This document shows, piece after piece, positions 1 to 10,445 of a stretch of 64,000 nt of DNA. The DNA lies in contig NC_079324.1 in NCBI RefSeq assembly GCF_029931775.1, positions 65,107,268-65,171,267 on the forward strand, read 5' to 3'. The notes under the pieces are model-generated. The model was not told the DNA's origin. It made no database searches and saw only the letters and a list, made by a program, of their open reading frames with translations. This DNA is from Euleptes europaea (taxonomy: Eukaryota; Chordata; Lepidosauria; Squamata; Sphaerodactylidae). A program made the position numbers and the translations under genes. Position 1 is the first letter of the stretch; each line of letters starts with the position of its first letter.

Positions 1-737
1 GGCAAGAGATGGCAGCGTCCGGCAGGGGCACTGGGAAAGGAGCGCTTGGGAGAGGGGGGGAAACAGCGACTGCCCTGCCCTGCCCTGGCTCTGAGGCACA
101 TGCGAGCATCCAGGCCGAGCACCGTGTGCCTGCATTCTGTGCACATCCGCACACACACACCCTTTTATGTGGGGTAGAAAGTGAGGGCCCCCTTCTTGAG
201 GCCACTTGGCATGAAGCAGTGGCCCAACCACCAGGTGCCTCTTTCTGTGGCCAGCCTGTGCTGTTCTGTGGCCCCTGCATCCATCAAGACTCCCCGCCCC
301 GCGCCCTCCTGCAATGGCATCAATCTCCCCCCCCCCAGGTGTTTGTCACATTCTGTCCCCAGCCTTTTTGAAGCGCTTGGATGGTGGGATCCTGCCTGGC
401 AGGGGGTTGGGACTGGATGGCCCTTGTGGTCTCTTCCACCCTTATATGATTGTGTGAAGGGAAAGGGGCGCTCCGGTCCCCGCAGCCTGTCCTGGCCGGC
501 GAACAAAATACGGCTGTGTGTTTGGGTGAGACAGCAGGGGGTTAATGAAAAACTCCGGGGGGGGGGGCGGCATGTGAGGGACTCCTGGCTCCCTGTGGCA
601 TGCCTTGATGCGAAGAACATGCTAATGTGCTGCATTTTATTCAGCCGGGGCAGGGGCTCCCCTCTGGCCCCAGCAAAATTCTCACAATGCTGACGAAATA
701 AGGAGCTGCTCACACATAGAGCAAATGTGCAGAAAAC
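1..737. other. No gene seen; contains a short CR1 tail
   Basis: Apart from the CR1-like tail at 390-456 no coding feature or named repeat was recognised. The open frames overlapping here are short and lack family likeness. Confidence 0.6.
390..456 (+). mobile_element. CR1 LINE 3' tail fragment
   Basis: Matches the CR1 3' end pattern in sense: GGGGTTGG-ACTGGATGGCCCT-TGTGGTCTCTTCCA, diverged. Confidence 0.6.
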
Positions 738-1010
738 AGAGTTTCACTTACCTGTAACTGTTGTTCATCTGGTGGATCTTCTATGCAGAAACACATTGGG
801 ACTGCGCAGGCACAGGCCAGCCACGGATAAGATTTGTCAGCTTCTAGCAAAATCGAGAGTGCTCCCCCTCCCCTCCAGTTCTCCAACCTGCCGCCATGGA
901 ACCAACCACTGGTCTAGCGGAGAGGTCCCACAGCGGGGAAGGAGGGAGGGATGTGTGCCTGCATAGAAGATCCACCAGATGAACCACAGTTACAGGTAAG
1001 TGAAACTCTG
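738..1010. repeat. Inverted terminal-repeat pair of DIRS type
   Basis: About 52 bp at 738-790 recur inverted at 959-1010, separated by about 168 bp. Both arms share sequence with the stretch at 1296-1335 beside the DIRS coding remains, and with an isolated copy at 23,049-23,110. Assignment to the DIRS termini is inferred from this adjacency. Confidence 0.55.
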
Positions 1011-1059
1011 GTTCTTGTGGGTTATCCGGGCTGTGTGACCGTGGTCTTGGTATTTTCTT

Positions 1060-1102
1060 TCCTGACGTTTCGCCAGCAGCTGTGGCAGGCACCTTCAGAG
1101 GA
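1060..1102 (-). ncRNA. Hammerhead motif, left arm, altered core
   Basis: Mirror copy of the right-arm motif. The core reads CTGAAGG instead of CTGAAGA, which changes a catalytic adenosine and probably abolishes activity. Confidence 0.5.
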
Positions 1103-1173
1103 GTAACACTGAAGGACAGTGTCTCTCAGTGTCAAGTGTGTAGACACTGAGAGACACTGTCCTTCAGTGTTAC

Positions 1174-1216
1174 TCCTCTGAAGATGCCTGCCACAGCTGC
1201 TGGCGAAACGTCAGGA
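1174..1216 (+). ncRNA. Minimal hammerhead ribozyme motif, right arm
   Basis: CTGAAGA at 1178-1184, a short GCC/GGC stem II, GAAA at 1205-1208, then C-GTC ending at 1212. Stem I pairs TCCT (1174-1177) with AGGA (1213-1216). Stem III would be only AC/GT without a loop, the arrangement proposed to work as a dimer. One unpaired base lies between CTGAAGA and stem II, unlike the textbook core. Confidence 0.6.
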
Positions 1217-1295
1217 AAGAAAATACCAAGACCATGGTTACACAGCCCGGATAACCCACAAGAACCAATGAACTCTGACCTTGAAAGCCTTCGAC

Positions 1296-4200
1296 AAGTG
1301 AAACTCTGTTTTTCATCTGCGTGGCTTCTATGCAGTCCCACATTGGGAGAGTAGCGAGCTCGCTTACCAGGACGGTGGGTGTGGGACTGTCACCGAAATA
1401 AAGACTGCAATACGGCACGTCCCACGGCTGCATCTCTTGCCGAGTCCACATCCATAGCGTAGTGTTTCATAAACGTAGAGGGCGTGGACCAGGTAGCAGT
1501 CTTACAGATGTCCTGGAGATCTATCTTGGAGGAGAAGGCGATGGAAGCCGCATATGCTCTGGTAGAATGCGCTTTGATCATAGGAGGGCACTCCTGGTGA
1601 GCAAACTCATATGCTATTTTGATGGTTGACGTGATCCACCTCGAGAGGGTCTGAGGAGAAGCACGATGACCCTTGCGGTGTCCGCTGAAGCAAACAAAAA
1701 GGTTGTCACCTTTACGGAAGTTCTGAGACCTTTTAATGTAAAAAAGAAGGGCTCTGCGGACATCGAGGGAATGTAATGCTCTATCAGCATCAGAGGATGG
1801 GTGAGGGGAAAACAATGTCCTGTGTAAGGTGGAAGGCTGAAACAACCTTAGGTAAAAAGGAAATCTTAGGCTTCAATACTACCCTATCTGAGTGGAACTT
1901 AGTATAAGGAGGGGAATGTGACAGTGCTGACATGTCGCTCACCCTCCTTGCGAGGTAATGGCGACTAAAAAGGCCGCCTTGAACGATAGTAAGGCCAATT
2001 CACAAGTAGCTAATGGCTCAAACGGAGGTCTCATGAGTTGTGAAAGGACTAAGGAGAGACTCCACTGGGGAACTGGTGGAGTGACAGGAGGGTACCAAGT
2101 TATTGAGACCCTTCAAAAACTTTTTGGAAAGGGGATGAGAAAAAACTGAGAAGGAGTCAATATCCGGATGAAAAGCCGATATTGCTGCTAAATAAACATT
2201 AATGGAAGAATTAGATAACCCATCATCTTTGAGGGATAGAAGGTAATCAAACACAACAGACAGTGGGCAATTGATTGGTGAAATATTTTTAATCTTAACC
2301 CAATCAGAAAAACGTCTCCATTTAGCGTCGTGGGACCGCTGTGTGGAAGACTTTAACAAATGCAGCAGAACCTTAGCTACCCTATCGGACCACTGCCCCG
2401 GGGTAGCACCCTCCAGGCCGCAAGCTGCAGGTCCGGGGGGAGTGGGAGGGAATCCTCGGAAGAAGAATGTAATTCCCTTGTGCAAGTGACATGAGCACTG
2501 CGAACCACGACCTCCTGGCCCAAAACGGAGTGACAATTATGGCATCTGTCTTGTCGTGGTTCACCTTGGCTAGGGCCTTGTGAAGTAGAGGGAATGGGGG
2601 AAAGAGATAAAACAGAGCCCCGTTCCAAACTGCCTGAAAGGCATCTCCCATTGAGCCCGGGCTGGCTCCCACCCTCGAATAGAACCTGGGACGCACTGAG
2701 TTGAGGTGTGGCAAAAAGGTCTATTTGCGGATAACCCAATGGCGGAATATTTGGTGAAGACAATTGCTGCTCAGGGTGAGCTCGTGCGCTTGATTGGGAA
2801 GGCGACTTAGAGTGTCTGCTAGTGTATTGCTCTTGCCCGCAATGTGACTCGCTACGAGAGTAGCGCGGTGAGCTATGGCCCATTCTCAGATGTCGCTGGC
2901 TTCCTTGGATAGCAAAACGGACCCTGTGCCACCCTGCTTGTTTATATAGAACTGGGCGGTGGAGCTGTCTGTGGCGATCTGAACGTGCTGTCCGTCCAGG
3001 TGCCCTGTGAATGAAGACAGAGCAAGACGGCTAGCACGCAGCTCCAGCAAATTGATGTGCAACCGGGATTCTAGGGAAGACCAAGTACCCCGGGCCGTAA
3101 GGTCACCACAATGAGCTCCCCAGCCCGACAGGGAAGCGTCTGTGAACAGGTACCTCTGAGGAGAAGGGTGATGAAAGGAGACACCTGAGAGGATGTTGGC
3201 ATCGTGTGCCCACCATTGCAAGGAAGAAATAACATATCTAGGGATGGAAAGGCATTTGTATTGGGGATCAACATTGAGCCTGAACACCCGGAGGAACCAG
3301 TTTTGGAGCAGGCGCATACGGAGCCTCGCAAACTCCACCACGGCCGTAGTAGAGGCTATGAGGCCTAACAATTTCTGTATATGATGGGCTGTTTGAAACC
3401 ATTTTTTTTTTGTGAATTTAGCCACCATCTTTTGGATGGTGAGAGCCCTCTGTACAGGGAGGAAGGCTCTGGCTTGGACACCATCCAACTGTGCCCCAAT
3501 GAAGGTTTGTATTTGCGCAGGTACAAGCTTAGACTTAGAAAAATTAACCAAAAGACCCAGATTGTTAAGGACTGAGATGATTAAGTCCACCTGTGTGGCC
3601 AATTCCGATTGTGAAAGACCCACTACCAACCAATCATCAAGGTAGGGAAATATTACGCAAGCCTTCAGAGCAAGGTGGGCTACCACCACTGCAAGACACT
3701 TCATAAATGTCCTGGGGGCTGTGGACAACCCGAAGGGCAACATATTGTACTGGTAACATTTTCTATTGCATTCAAATCTTAGGTATTGGCAACACTCAGT
3801 ATGAATTGCGATGTGGAAATAAGTGTCGCGGAAATCTAACACCACGAACCACAAATGTTTATCCAGGAGGGGAAGCACTTCTGGGAGCGTGAGCATATGG
3901 AACTTCCTGGTCCTAATAAAGGCGTTAAGGTCCTGGAGATCCAGGATAGGGCGCTTCCCCCCTTTTTTATCCACAAGAAAAAAGCGGGAGTAAAACCCAT
4001 GATTCCGTTCCGAAGGTGCAACCTCTGAAATGGCTCCCGTAGACAGGAGAGTGGTAACCTCTTGTACGAGTAGGTCTGGGGCCGGTGAAAGGGAGCGGCC
4101 CGTGGGCCTGTATGGAGGTAACATATCAAATTCTATGAAGTAACAAACATTTATTATTTTGAGAACCCAAACATCAGTGGTAATAGCAGACCATGAGTGG

Positions 4201-4640
4201 TAGAAAGCCGACAGGCAATCAAGAAAGCAAGCAGACACGTCTAGTCATGCCTGCTTTGGTTTGTTGAAATGGCCTGGAGACCCTCTGGGGCCTTTACAGA
4301 CCCTGGGTTTGGGTGGGAACTTCCTGTCCTGCTGCGGGTGGGGAAAGGACAGGCAGATGGAGGGTTGTTGGAAGGAACCCTGGAGACAATATGGGTGGGA
4401 AGATTGGTTGGCTTGACGGCCAAAATAACGCCGCTTAAAATCGGGGGCTTGGGGAGCAATCCCTAAGGATTTGGTAATGGGCTGCTGTGCAGCTTTGTCG
4501 GGAGCTCGCAACTCAGACGGATGGGGCGGCGACTTCTCCCACGCAACAGCGATGCCCCGCCCCGGCCCTCTCAGCACCCCAGTTAATCCACAGCCGCAAG
4601 CCGCAAGCAGGAGGCACAAGAGCTGCCCCCACACTTGGCC
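1296..4640 (-). mobile_element. Broken DIRS-family retroelement
   Basis: A fossil on the minus strand, broken in several places. Parts in element order: the end of the gag-like region (about 4640-4241), reverse transcriptase with RNase H (about 4238-2886; LVDKKGGKRPILDLQDLN, LPFGLSTAPRTF, PYLDDWLV and, in RNase H, LFTDASLSGWGAH), then the two parts of a tyrosine recombinase (about 2536-2018 and 1845-1390; KAHSTRAYAAS is the signature area). DIRS elements use a recombinase instead of an integrase. Long stretches remain readable, so it is probably fairly young. Most of the gag-like part is missing. A Penelope-like pair is inserted in its terminal repeat. Confidence 0.88.
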
Positions 4641-4647
4641 TGTGTCT

Positions 4648-4849
4648 AGGGTTATCAGCTCCCTCTTTGCCACCAATGGAAAATTTTGGGGGCAGAGCCT
4701 GAGGAGGGTGGGGTTTGGGGAGGGACTTCAATGCCATAAAGTCCAATTGCCAAGGTGGCCATTTTCTCCAGGTAATCTGATCTCTATCGGCGGAGATCAG
4801 TTGTAATAGCAGGAGATCTCCAACTATTACCTGGAGGTTGCCAACCCTA
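4648..4849. mobile_element. Small inverted-repeat element, copy A
   Basis: Ends are AGGGTTATCAG and GGTTGCCAACCCT, imperfect inverses. The interior (GGAGATCTCC, GGAAGATTTGGGG-like and GGTGGCCATTTTCTCC motifs) matches the elements at 27,720 and 41,226. Non-coding, probably a non-autonomous DNA transposon; superfamily not determined. Confidence 0.6.
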
Positions 4850-6328
4850 TCTGTGTGCCCCCCCCCACAGTTTCTTTCCCACAGGCCAGTTTCAGCCACA
4901 TCTCGGCCCCCCCAGACATCCCTAGTAGGGGGCTTCCAGGGACCAAGGGGAGGCCAAAAGGAGTGGATGAGGCGAACCCAGGGGAGCCCAGTGCTTTGGG
5001 GGGGGGGGCACAGCTGTCCCTCCCTCTCCTCCTCTGAGCGAGAGAATCAGACAGGTGGAGCGCTCCTATGGGGTCAAGGGAGGCAAGGAGGAGGCCTGGG
5101 AGAGGGCGACCCACAAGTGCCGCCTGGTGACTGCACGGAGAAGAACCTGAGCTCCGGCACAGGGACCCCCAGGACCAGCTTGGAGTCCAGCCCCGCTGCA
5201 GGGAGCTCCCAGAGGGGTTCAGCAATTGGCAGACAACCTTTGGGGCTCCCCCAAAACACGGACACTGGTGTATTTGCTCTCCTTAGTGTTTGCGCGTCCA
5301 GAACATATATGCTCTGCAGGCTGTTTGCGCACCAGGAGGCAGCAAACCCTCTCACTTGCATTGTTTACGCTGGAGAATGGGAAATGTTGACCCAGCCCCC
5401 CCCCGCCCCACTCATGAAATATGCAAGCCAGCGGGGGGGAGGAGGGAGGGTTGTGTTACAGCAACTGACCAGAAAGGGTGTTTCAGTTGGGGCCCACGCA
5501 AGCACGGCTGCCCCACAACTCTGGGCTCTAGCGCTGCGGATGGGGGAGTCCAGCCCAGGCTCTGTACCCACCCACCCGTCCTTGACCAGCCTCACCCCCA
5601 CCACGCGCCCTTAGGCTCCCTTGAGGGGAAGTTTTAGGAGAGGAGAAACAAGAGATGGGGAGCAGAGTGGGGGGGGCAGGACCCACCAACACACACACCC
5701 CGCCACCGCCACCAGTGCCAGAAGGATCTTTGCTTTGCTGATGATTATTTAATGCCAAAGGCGGCGGTGGAGGTTTCCTGGCCCAATCCTGAGTGCTTCC
5801 AACCCTGCCTGGGAGTCCTGATCAGGCAGGAGTCCCTAGTGGGCAGGGCCCAGAATTGGCTGAGGCGGACGCATTTCCTATTTGTGTGTGGGGAGGGGGA
5901 GGTTTCCCCTGCAGCCACGCAAAATCTTCTTATTTGGGTCACTCAGTCTCAGAGCTCCCCCCCCCACACTTATCTTCTTATACTGATGATCTTGCATTCA
6001 CATCCACACACACAAAGGAACTTCAGAGGGGTGGTGTCTGACAGGTAAGCCCCGCTCAGCTGGCAGAGTCCAGGGAAGCAGGATCTGCCCTCCAACAACA
6101 GGGTCAGCAGGCAGGGGGGGGAGGGAGGGCTGGGGTGCATCTTGCTTTGCTGGATTTGCCCCCATTCAGTACTCAGCATGCTAAAATGCTTCCGCCAGAG
6201 AGAGAAGTGGGATTCCCAGCTCCTGAGCAACAAGCGAACGTTCTCCCCAAGCAACATTTATGGGGGGGGGGGGGGCAGAAAGCAAAAATCCAGCCAGAAA
6301 ATATACAGTAGCCACCATTAACATCATA
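4850..6328. other. Intergenic DNA downstream of MN1, nothing recognised
   Basis: GC-rich with C and G runs; no gene, RNA or named repeat seen. Confidence 0.5.
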
Positions 6329-6334
6329 TTTATT
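6329..6334 (-). terminator. Candidate MN1 poly(A) signal AATAAA
   Basis: AATAAA on the minus strand within an AT-rich, repeat-free stretch downstream of MN1. Alternatives are at 7323-7328 and 7451-7456, and an ATTAAA at 5748-5753. The choice is inference. Confidence 0.3.
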
Positions 6335-9300
6335 GTTATTTAGTTGCTCAGTAAAACATATACAGATATATACAATATGCATGAATACAGAAGAGTGCAC
6401 TTTACATATTAAAAAAGAAAGAAAATAACACTCACTTTTCATGAGCTTTCGTCACAGTCTTCCAACCAAGCATTGAGAAATGAATTTAAACCAAAGTCCC
6501 GGGCGGAGGACAGATTACAGATTGCCCCCCCCCCCACATTTGTATCTTATATGTGCAATTAACGTTTGTTGGACTGAGTCTGCCAGGGCTTGGGGGAGAG
6601 AGATCTTTCCTTGGGATCAGCCTCAGGACCGAGGGACTCCCTCCCCACCCACCCCGGCTCTCTCTGCTTTGCCCTTGCTTAAGAAGTCAGGTGTCAAAGG
6701 TGCAACTTTTTCGACAAAGCTGCCATTTCTAGTTTACATCTGATACCGTGTTTAGACCACTTTCTCCACCAGAGGGGCAACCCTGATGCTTCTTGGTCCG
6801 GCGTTTGCTCCCTTTCGGAACCCTTCCGCGGAAGAGTGGCGAAATGGGCAGGGAAAGGGAGGGGCTGCTGCTGTTTGCAAAACAAAAACCACAACCCCCC
6901 TGAAGTCAGAGCCAAACTTTGGCTGGGACTGTGGTTATGTTCAAATGGCCGTGGGACAGCGAGGCAGGCCACAGGCCTCCCTGCTTAGACAAGGCCAGCC
7001 CTTCAAGTATAGCCATTGCGGTTGGGGGGGGGGGGAGCACCGCAGAGCCTGGTCCGCCTTCTCCAAATGCATGGGCGACCGATCGAAAGCCGGCGTGTGC
7101 TCAACTTTAGGGTCCCTAGCAGAGTTCTCAAGATTTCCTTCCTTGAGCATGTATGTAATACTCTCAAAAATCCAAATAAAGCCAGTGGATATCCAGCACG
7201 TAAGTTCTGCGTAAAGCAAAGGACTTCCACACTCAGTGGCAAATGGGCAGGTTATCCAAACAGACAGCAGAACATAGAGTTTGCTAAGGTTTGTCTCAAA
7301 GTTTTTTTTGGTTAGAAAACAGTTTATTTGCCACTAATGAAAACCCTCCAGCGGAATCAGTTTGCTCTGTTGCCTCAATGAGGTTTTAATCTACGGGGTG
7401 CTTGTTTCTCTGTTTAAATCTCCAGGACTGATTTTTTTCAAGGAGAAAAATTTATTTAAAAAAAAAAACAGGAAATGTATTTCTTTTCTTTTGTGGGGCT
7501 GAAGAAAAGGGGACTCTTTGTTCACTGAACAGGCCGCCAGGGTCTTCCCCCGCCTAGAAACGGCAGCAAGTCACCAAGGTGACCCTCTGAGATTGCCGGA
7601 AGGGGAGGGGGTGCCGCTCTGCTCACCTAGCACCAGCAACTGGGGGCGGGGGGGGGGGCTTTCTGCTTGCAGGGAACTGGTAAAAAGAGACCCACATTTC
7701 TGACCTCCGAGTGGCCAGATGGGGGCTTTTTGTATATCACGCAGAGGGAGAAAAGTACAAAGTCTACTTCAGACTGAGATAAAAATTCACAGAATTTTAA
7801 GCAGACTTTCAATTTCCTCCTTAGAATTTCCTCGGTTTTTAAAGGAAAAGGAAAAAGACTCACTTCTCACGGCTAAACTAAAGCTCCAGCAGAAGAGCAG
7901 CTAGCTGGCTGCGCGGGGGCCAAGTCCTGCGTACACAATCCTGGGGCAGCTGTTGGAGATTTTCTGCCCAGAGGAAGGACATGGGTGCTACAACTCGGCA
8001 ACCTTTATTCCACCACCTGCGATCCTGGACAATCTGAATGGCTTGGAAGTATAATAGTGGAAGGGGAAACCGTCTGGGCCTGGAGGCAGGTCAAGCCTGT
8101 GCCCGGAGAGCCAAACCGTCCGCAAAGAACACCAATTCAGGCTCCAACCAAGAAGGCAACAGTCTTAGAGCTCACTACGGCCTCGTTCTCAAACCCCTTC
8201 AGGCTCAGTTAGGATGCTGGAAGGGACAGAGGAAAGGCAGTGTGTCCACCCCAGGGAGGCACCCACCACTCCTACAGAGTCAAGAGCATGGCCCTGGTCA
8301 CCCTGGGCACCAGCTCTGCCATTACACCCCAATCCTGAACACAGCCTATGGACGAGAGCAGCAGTCTGGCCCAGGCAGGTGGGGGGCCCAGGATGCCTGC
8401 CTGCCTGCCCCGAGAGAGGAAGTGGATGTCATGAAGGAGCCCCCTAGACCAGGGTGAAGGCCCAGCTGGCTCCGGGGCCAAACACTGCTCCTCGCTGCAA
8501 GGGCTCGACTCGGATGCCCCAGAGCCACCCCAAGCGAGCACAGGAGGCAAGAATGGAGGGACACCGCTGAGGGTGGCACAAGAGCTCCAAGCAGCCCCTG
8601 GAGTAGATGCCAGCCACTCTGCTCCAGAACGCCTCCGTGGCAGAGGCAGCCGGCAAAGGTGGCAGGGCAGGCCTCAGCAGAGCCTTTCCCACAGTCCCCC
8701 TCCCCACAGGGCTGAGCAGCTTTCCAGATAAGGAATGTTTACTGCGAGGACCAAGAAAGCGCCCCAGCACTGGGCAGCACAGGAGGCAGGGGTGGGGAGA
8801 GCAGCGGGCATCATGCTCAGGGCTTCCCCTCACCAAAGCGCCACAGGCAGGGAGCCCACGGCTGACACAAAAGCACCCTGCTTCTGCCCAGCGCAAAGCA
8901 AGCAGCGTTCCCTCCGGCCTGGCCCTCCGGCCCTTGCAAAAACAGCCCCCCCCCCATTCACCTGCCTGAACAATACGGGCCTGTTAACAAAGCTGTGCTG
9001 GCCACAAAAGCCCAGAGCCAGATCGCTGGAGGCCGACTCTGCCTCCCTCCCCACAGGGGTGGGCAGCCTGACCGAGGGGGGAGGGGAGGGGGAGAAAAAC
9101 ACACCCGGCTCTTTGGCAAGAAAGAAGGGGCTGTTCAAAAGGAAGCTGCTCTTTGCCTCCATCTTTGGGGAAAGGCTGGGGCTCAGCGGGGGGTGGGATG
9201 GGGAGAAAACCAACCACTCAGCTGTGGGGGGGGGGAGGGAGGCAAGCAGCCCAGCTTGGCCCAGCTAAGCCCCCCTCGGTGGCTGGGAAGAACCATGCAG

Positions 9301-10260
9301 AGAAGGAGTCCCTGCTGGAACGGGAGGCAGGAACCTTTCGGCCAGGGGGTGGCTGTCTGACTCCGGGGGTGGGGGGGTGGGCAGCTGCCGATGATGCGGT
9401 TGTTTTCCAGGACTTCCACTTTGGACAGCACAGAATACAAGGTGGGGGGGGGGCAACGGGTCAAAGAGAAGAAGCCGCTTTTCTTACGGTGACTTGCACA
9501 ACTTGGATATCAACAGAATTGGAGAAGGCCTCGCCTAGTGGCAAAGGCCAAGGTGACCGTGACGGAAACCGACCCCTCAAGGAAGAGCCCCAGGGGTTCA
9601 CACGGGTGGCATCTGGGTTCCTCACTCTGTCTTTCAGCCAGATGTGAGCTGTGAGTTTCCCTCACCTCCTGCATGCACGTGCACTGCCCCGTCTGGATCC
9701 TGACCGGGGACCTCAGCCTTCCCTTCCCCACACACGCACCATTCCCCCCACATGGACCACCCGTCAGCACAAGTGCTGGGATGCGCAGAGGGGGCAGACC
9801 GTGCCTCTCCAAGGTTGTTTCAGGGCAGAAGAATGGTGGGGGTCGGGAGCGGAAGCTCCTTCTCTCCAAGGCCCACCTCCCAAATCTGAATGTGAGCATG
9901 ATGCGCCCCAGAAGGGAGCGGGGGGGGGGGGGAGGCTGTACAGCTTGCCTCTGACAGCAGGGAGCGCAGCAGCCAGGCCCGACCTGTGTCGGACTTAACG
10001 TGCGGACTGGCCCTGAAGGGAGCACCTGCCCAGAGGAGAGCAATGGGGGTGGGGGGTGGGGGTGGGGGTCCGGCACTGGGAACAGAAAAGGAAACAGAAA
10101 CGTGAGTGAGCTTGATTTTAAATTAACCCTTTCCAGTCCCTATGCCGCTAAGCAGGTTCCAACCTAGAAAAATAGTCCAACTAGCAGGAGCGGCCCTTTA
10201 AACACAAAGAGAAATGAAAAATAATTCCTTTCTTTCCTTCTTTCTCCTCCTCCTTCGTCT
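6329..10260 (-). other. MN1: Likely MN1 3' UTR and downstream flank
   Basis: Follows the MN1 stop codon. No gene or recognised repeat was seen in it. It mixes GC-rich stretches with AT-rich islands (7,100-7,480, 7,740-7,880, 6,290-6,470). AATAAA signals on the minus strand lie at 7323-7328, 7451-7456 and 6329-6334. The last would give a 3' UTR near 3.9 kb. The true end cannot be fixed without transcript data. Confidence 0.45.
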
Positions 10261-10445
10261 TCAAGTCAGGGCAGCGACAAAAGTTCCAAATCTGTTGGAG
10301 ATGTCCGAGTGGAGGGATCGCCAGGTGGGCACCGCAGTCCGCCCCTTCGCCTCGCCCATGTCCTCCGTGCAGTGGACAGAAAGACACTGCAGGTGGCTGC
10401 CAGTCTGTGCCGCGGCTGAGGTCTTGGCGGAAGGGAGGTCGAGGG
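10261..10445 (-). CDS. MN1: MN1 coding exon 2 (C-terminus)
   Basis: After a TTTGCAG acceptor the exon encodes 61 residues, including [20 protein letters not shown] and the closing [19 protein letters not shown], then TGA at 10261-10263. Both stretches are almost unchanged from human MN1. The first codon is split with the last G of exon 1. Loss of this C-terminal segment is known in human to stabilise the protein and cause a craniofacial syndrome, which fits its strong conservation. Confidence 0.97.

Larger units (their letters stand above)
1011..1295. mobile_element. Penelope-like inverted pair with hammerhead motifs
   Basis: Arms 1010-1132 and 1144-1266 are inverted copies with 3 differences in 123 bp and an 11-bp spacer. 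The right copy runs 29 bp further, to 1295. The whole is bounded by the 13-bp direct repeat AAGTGAAACTCTG at 998-1010 and 1296-1308, so it arrived as one insertion, into a DIRS-type terminal repeat. Each arm holds a minimal hammerhead-like core. Minimal hammerheads are known from the terminal repeats of Penelope-like elements; the family name is inferred from that and from the target duplication. No coding part is present. Confidence 0.7.
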
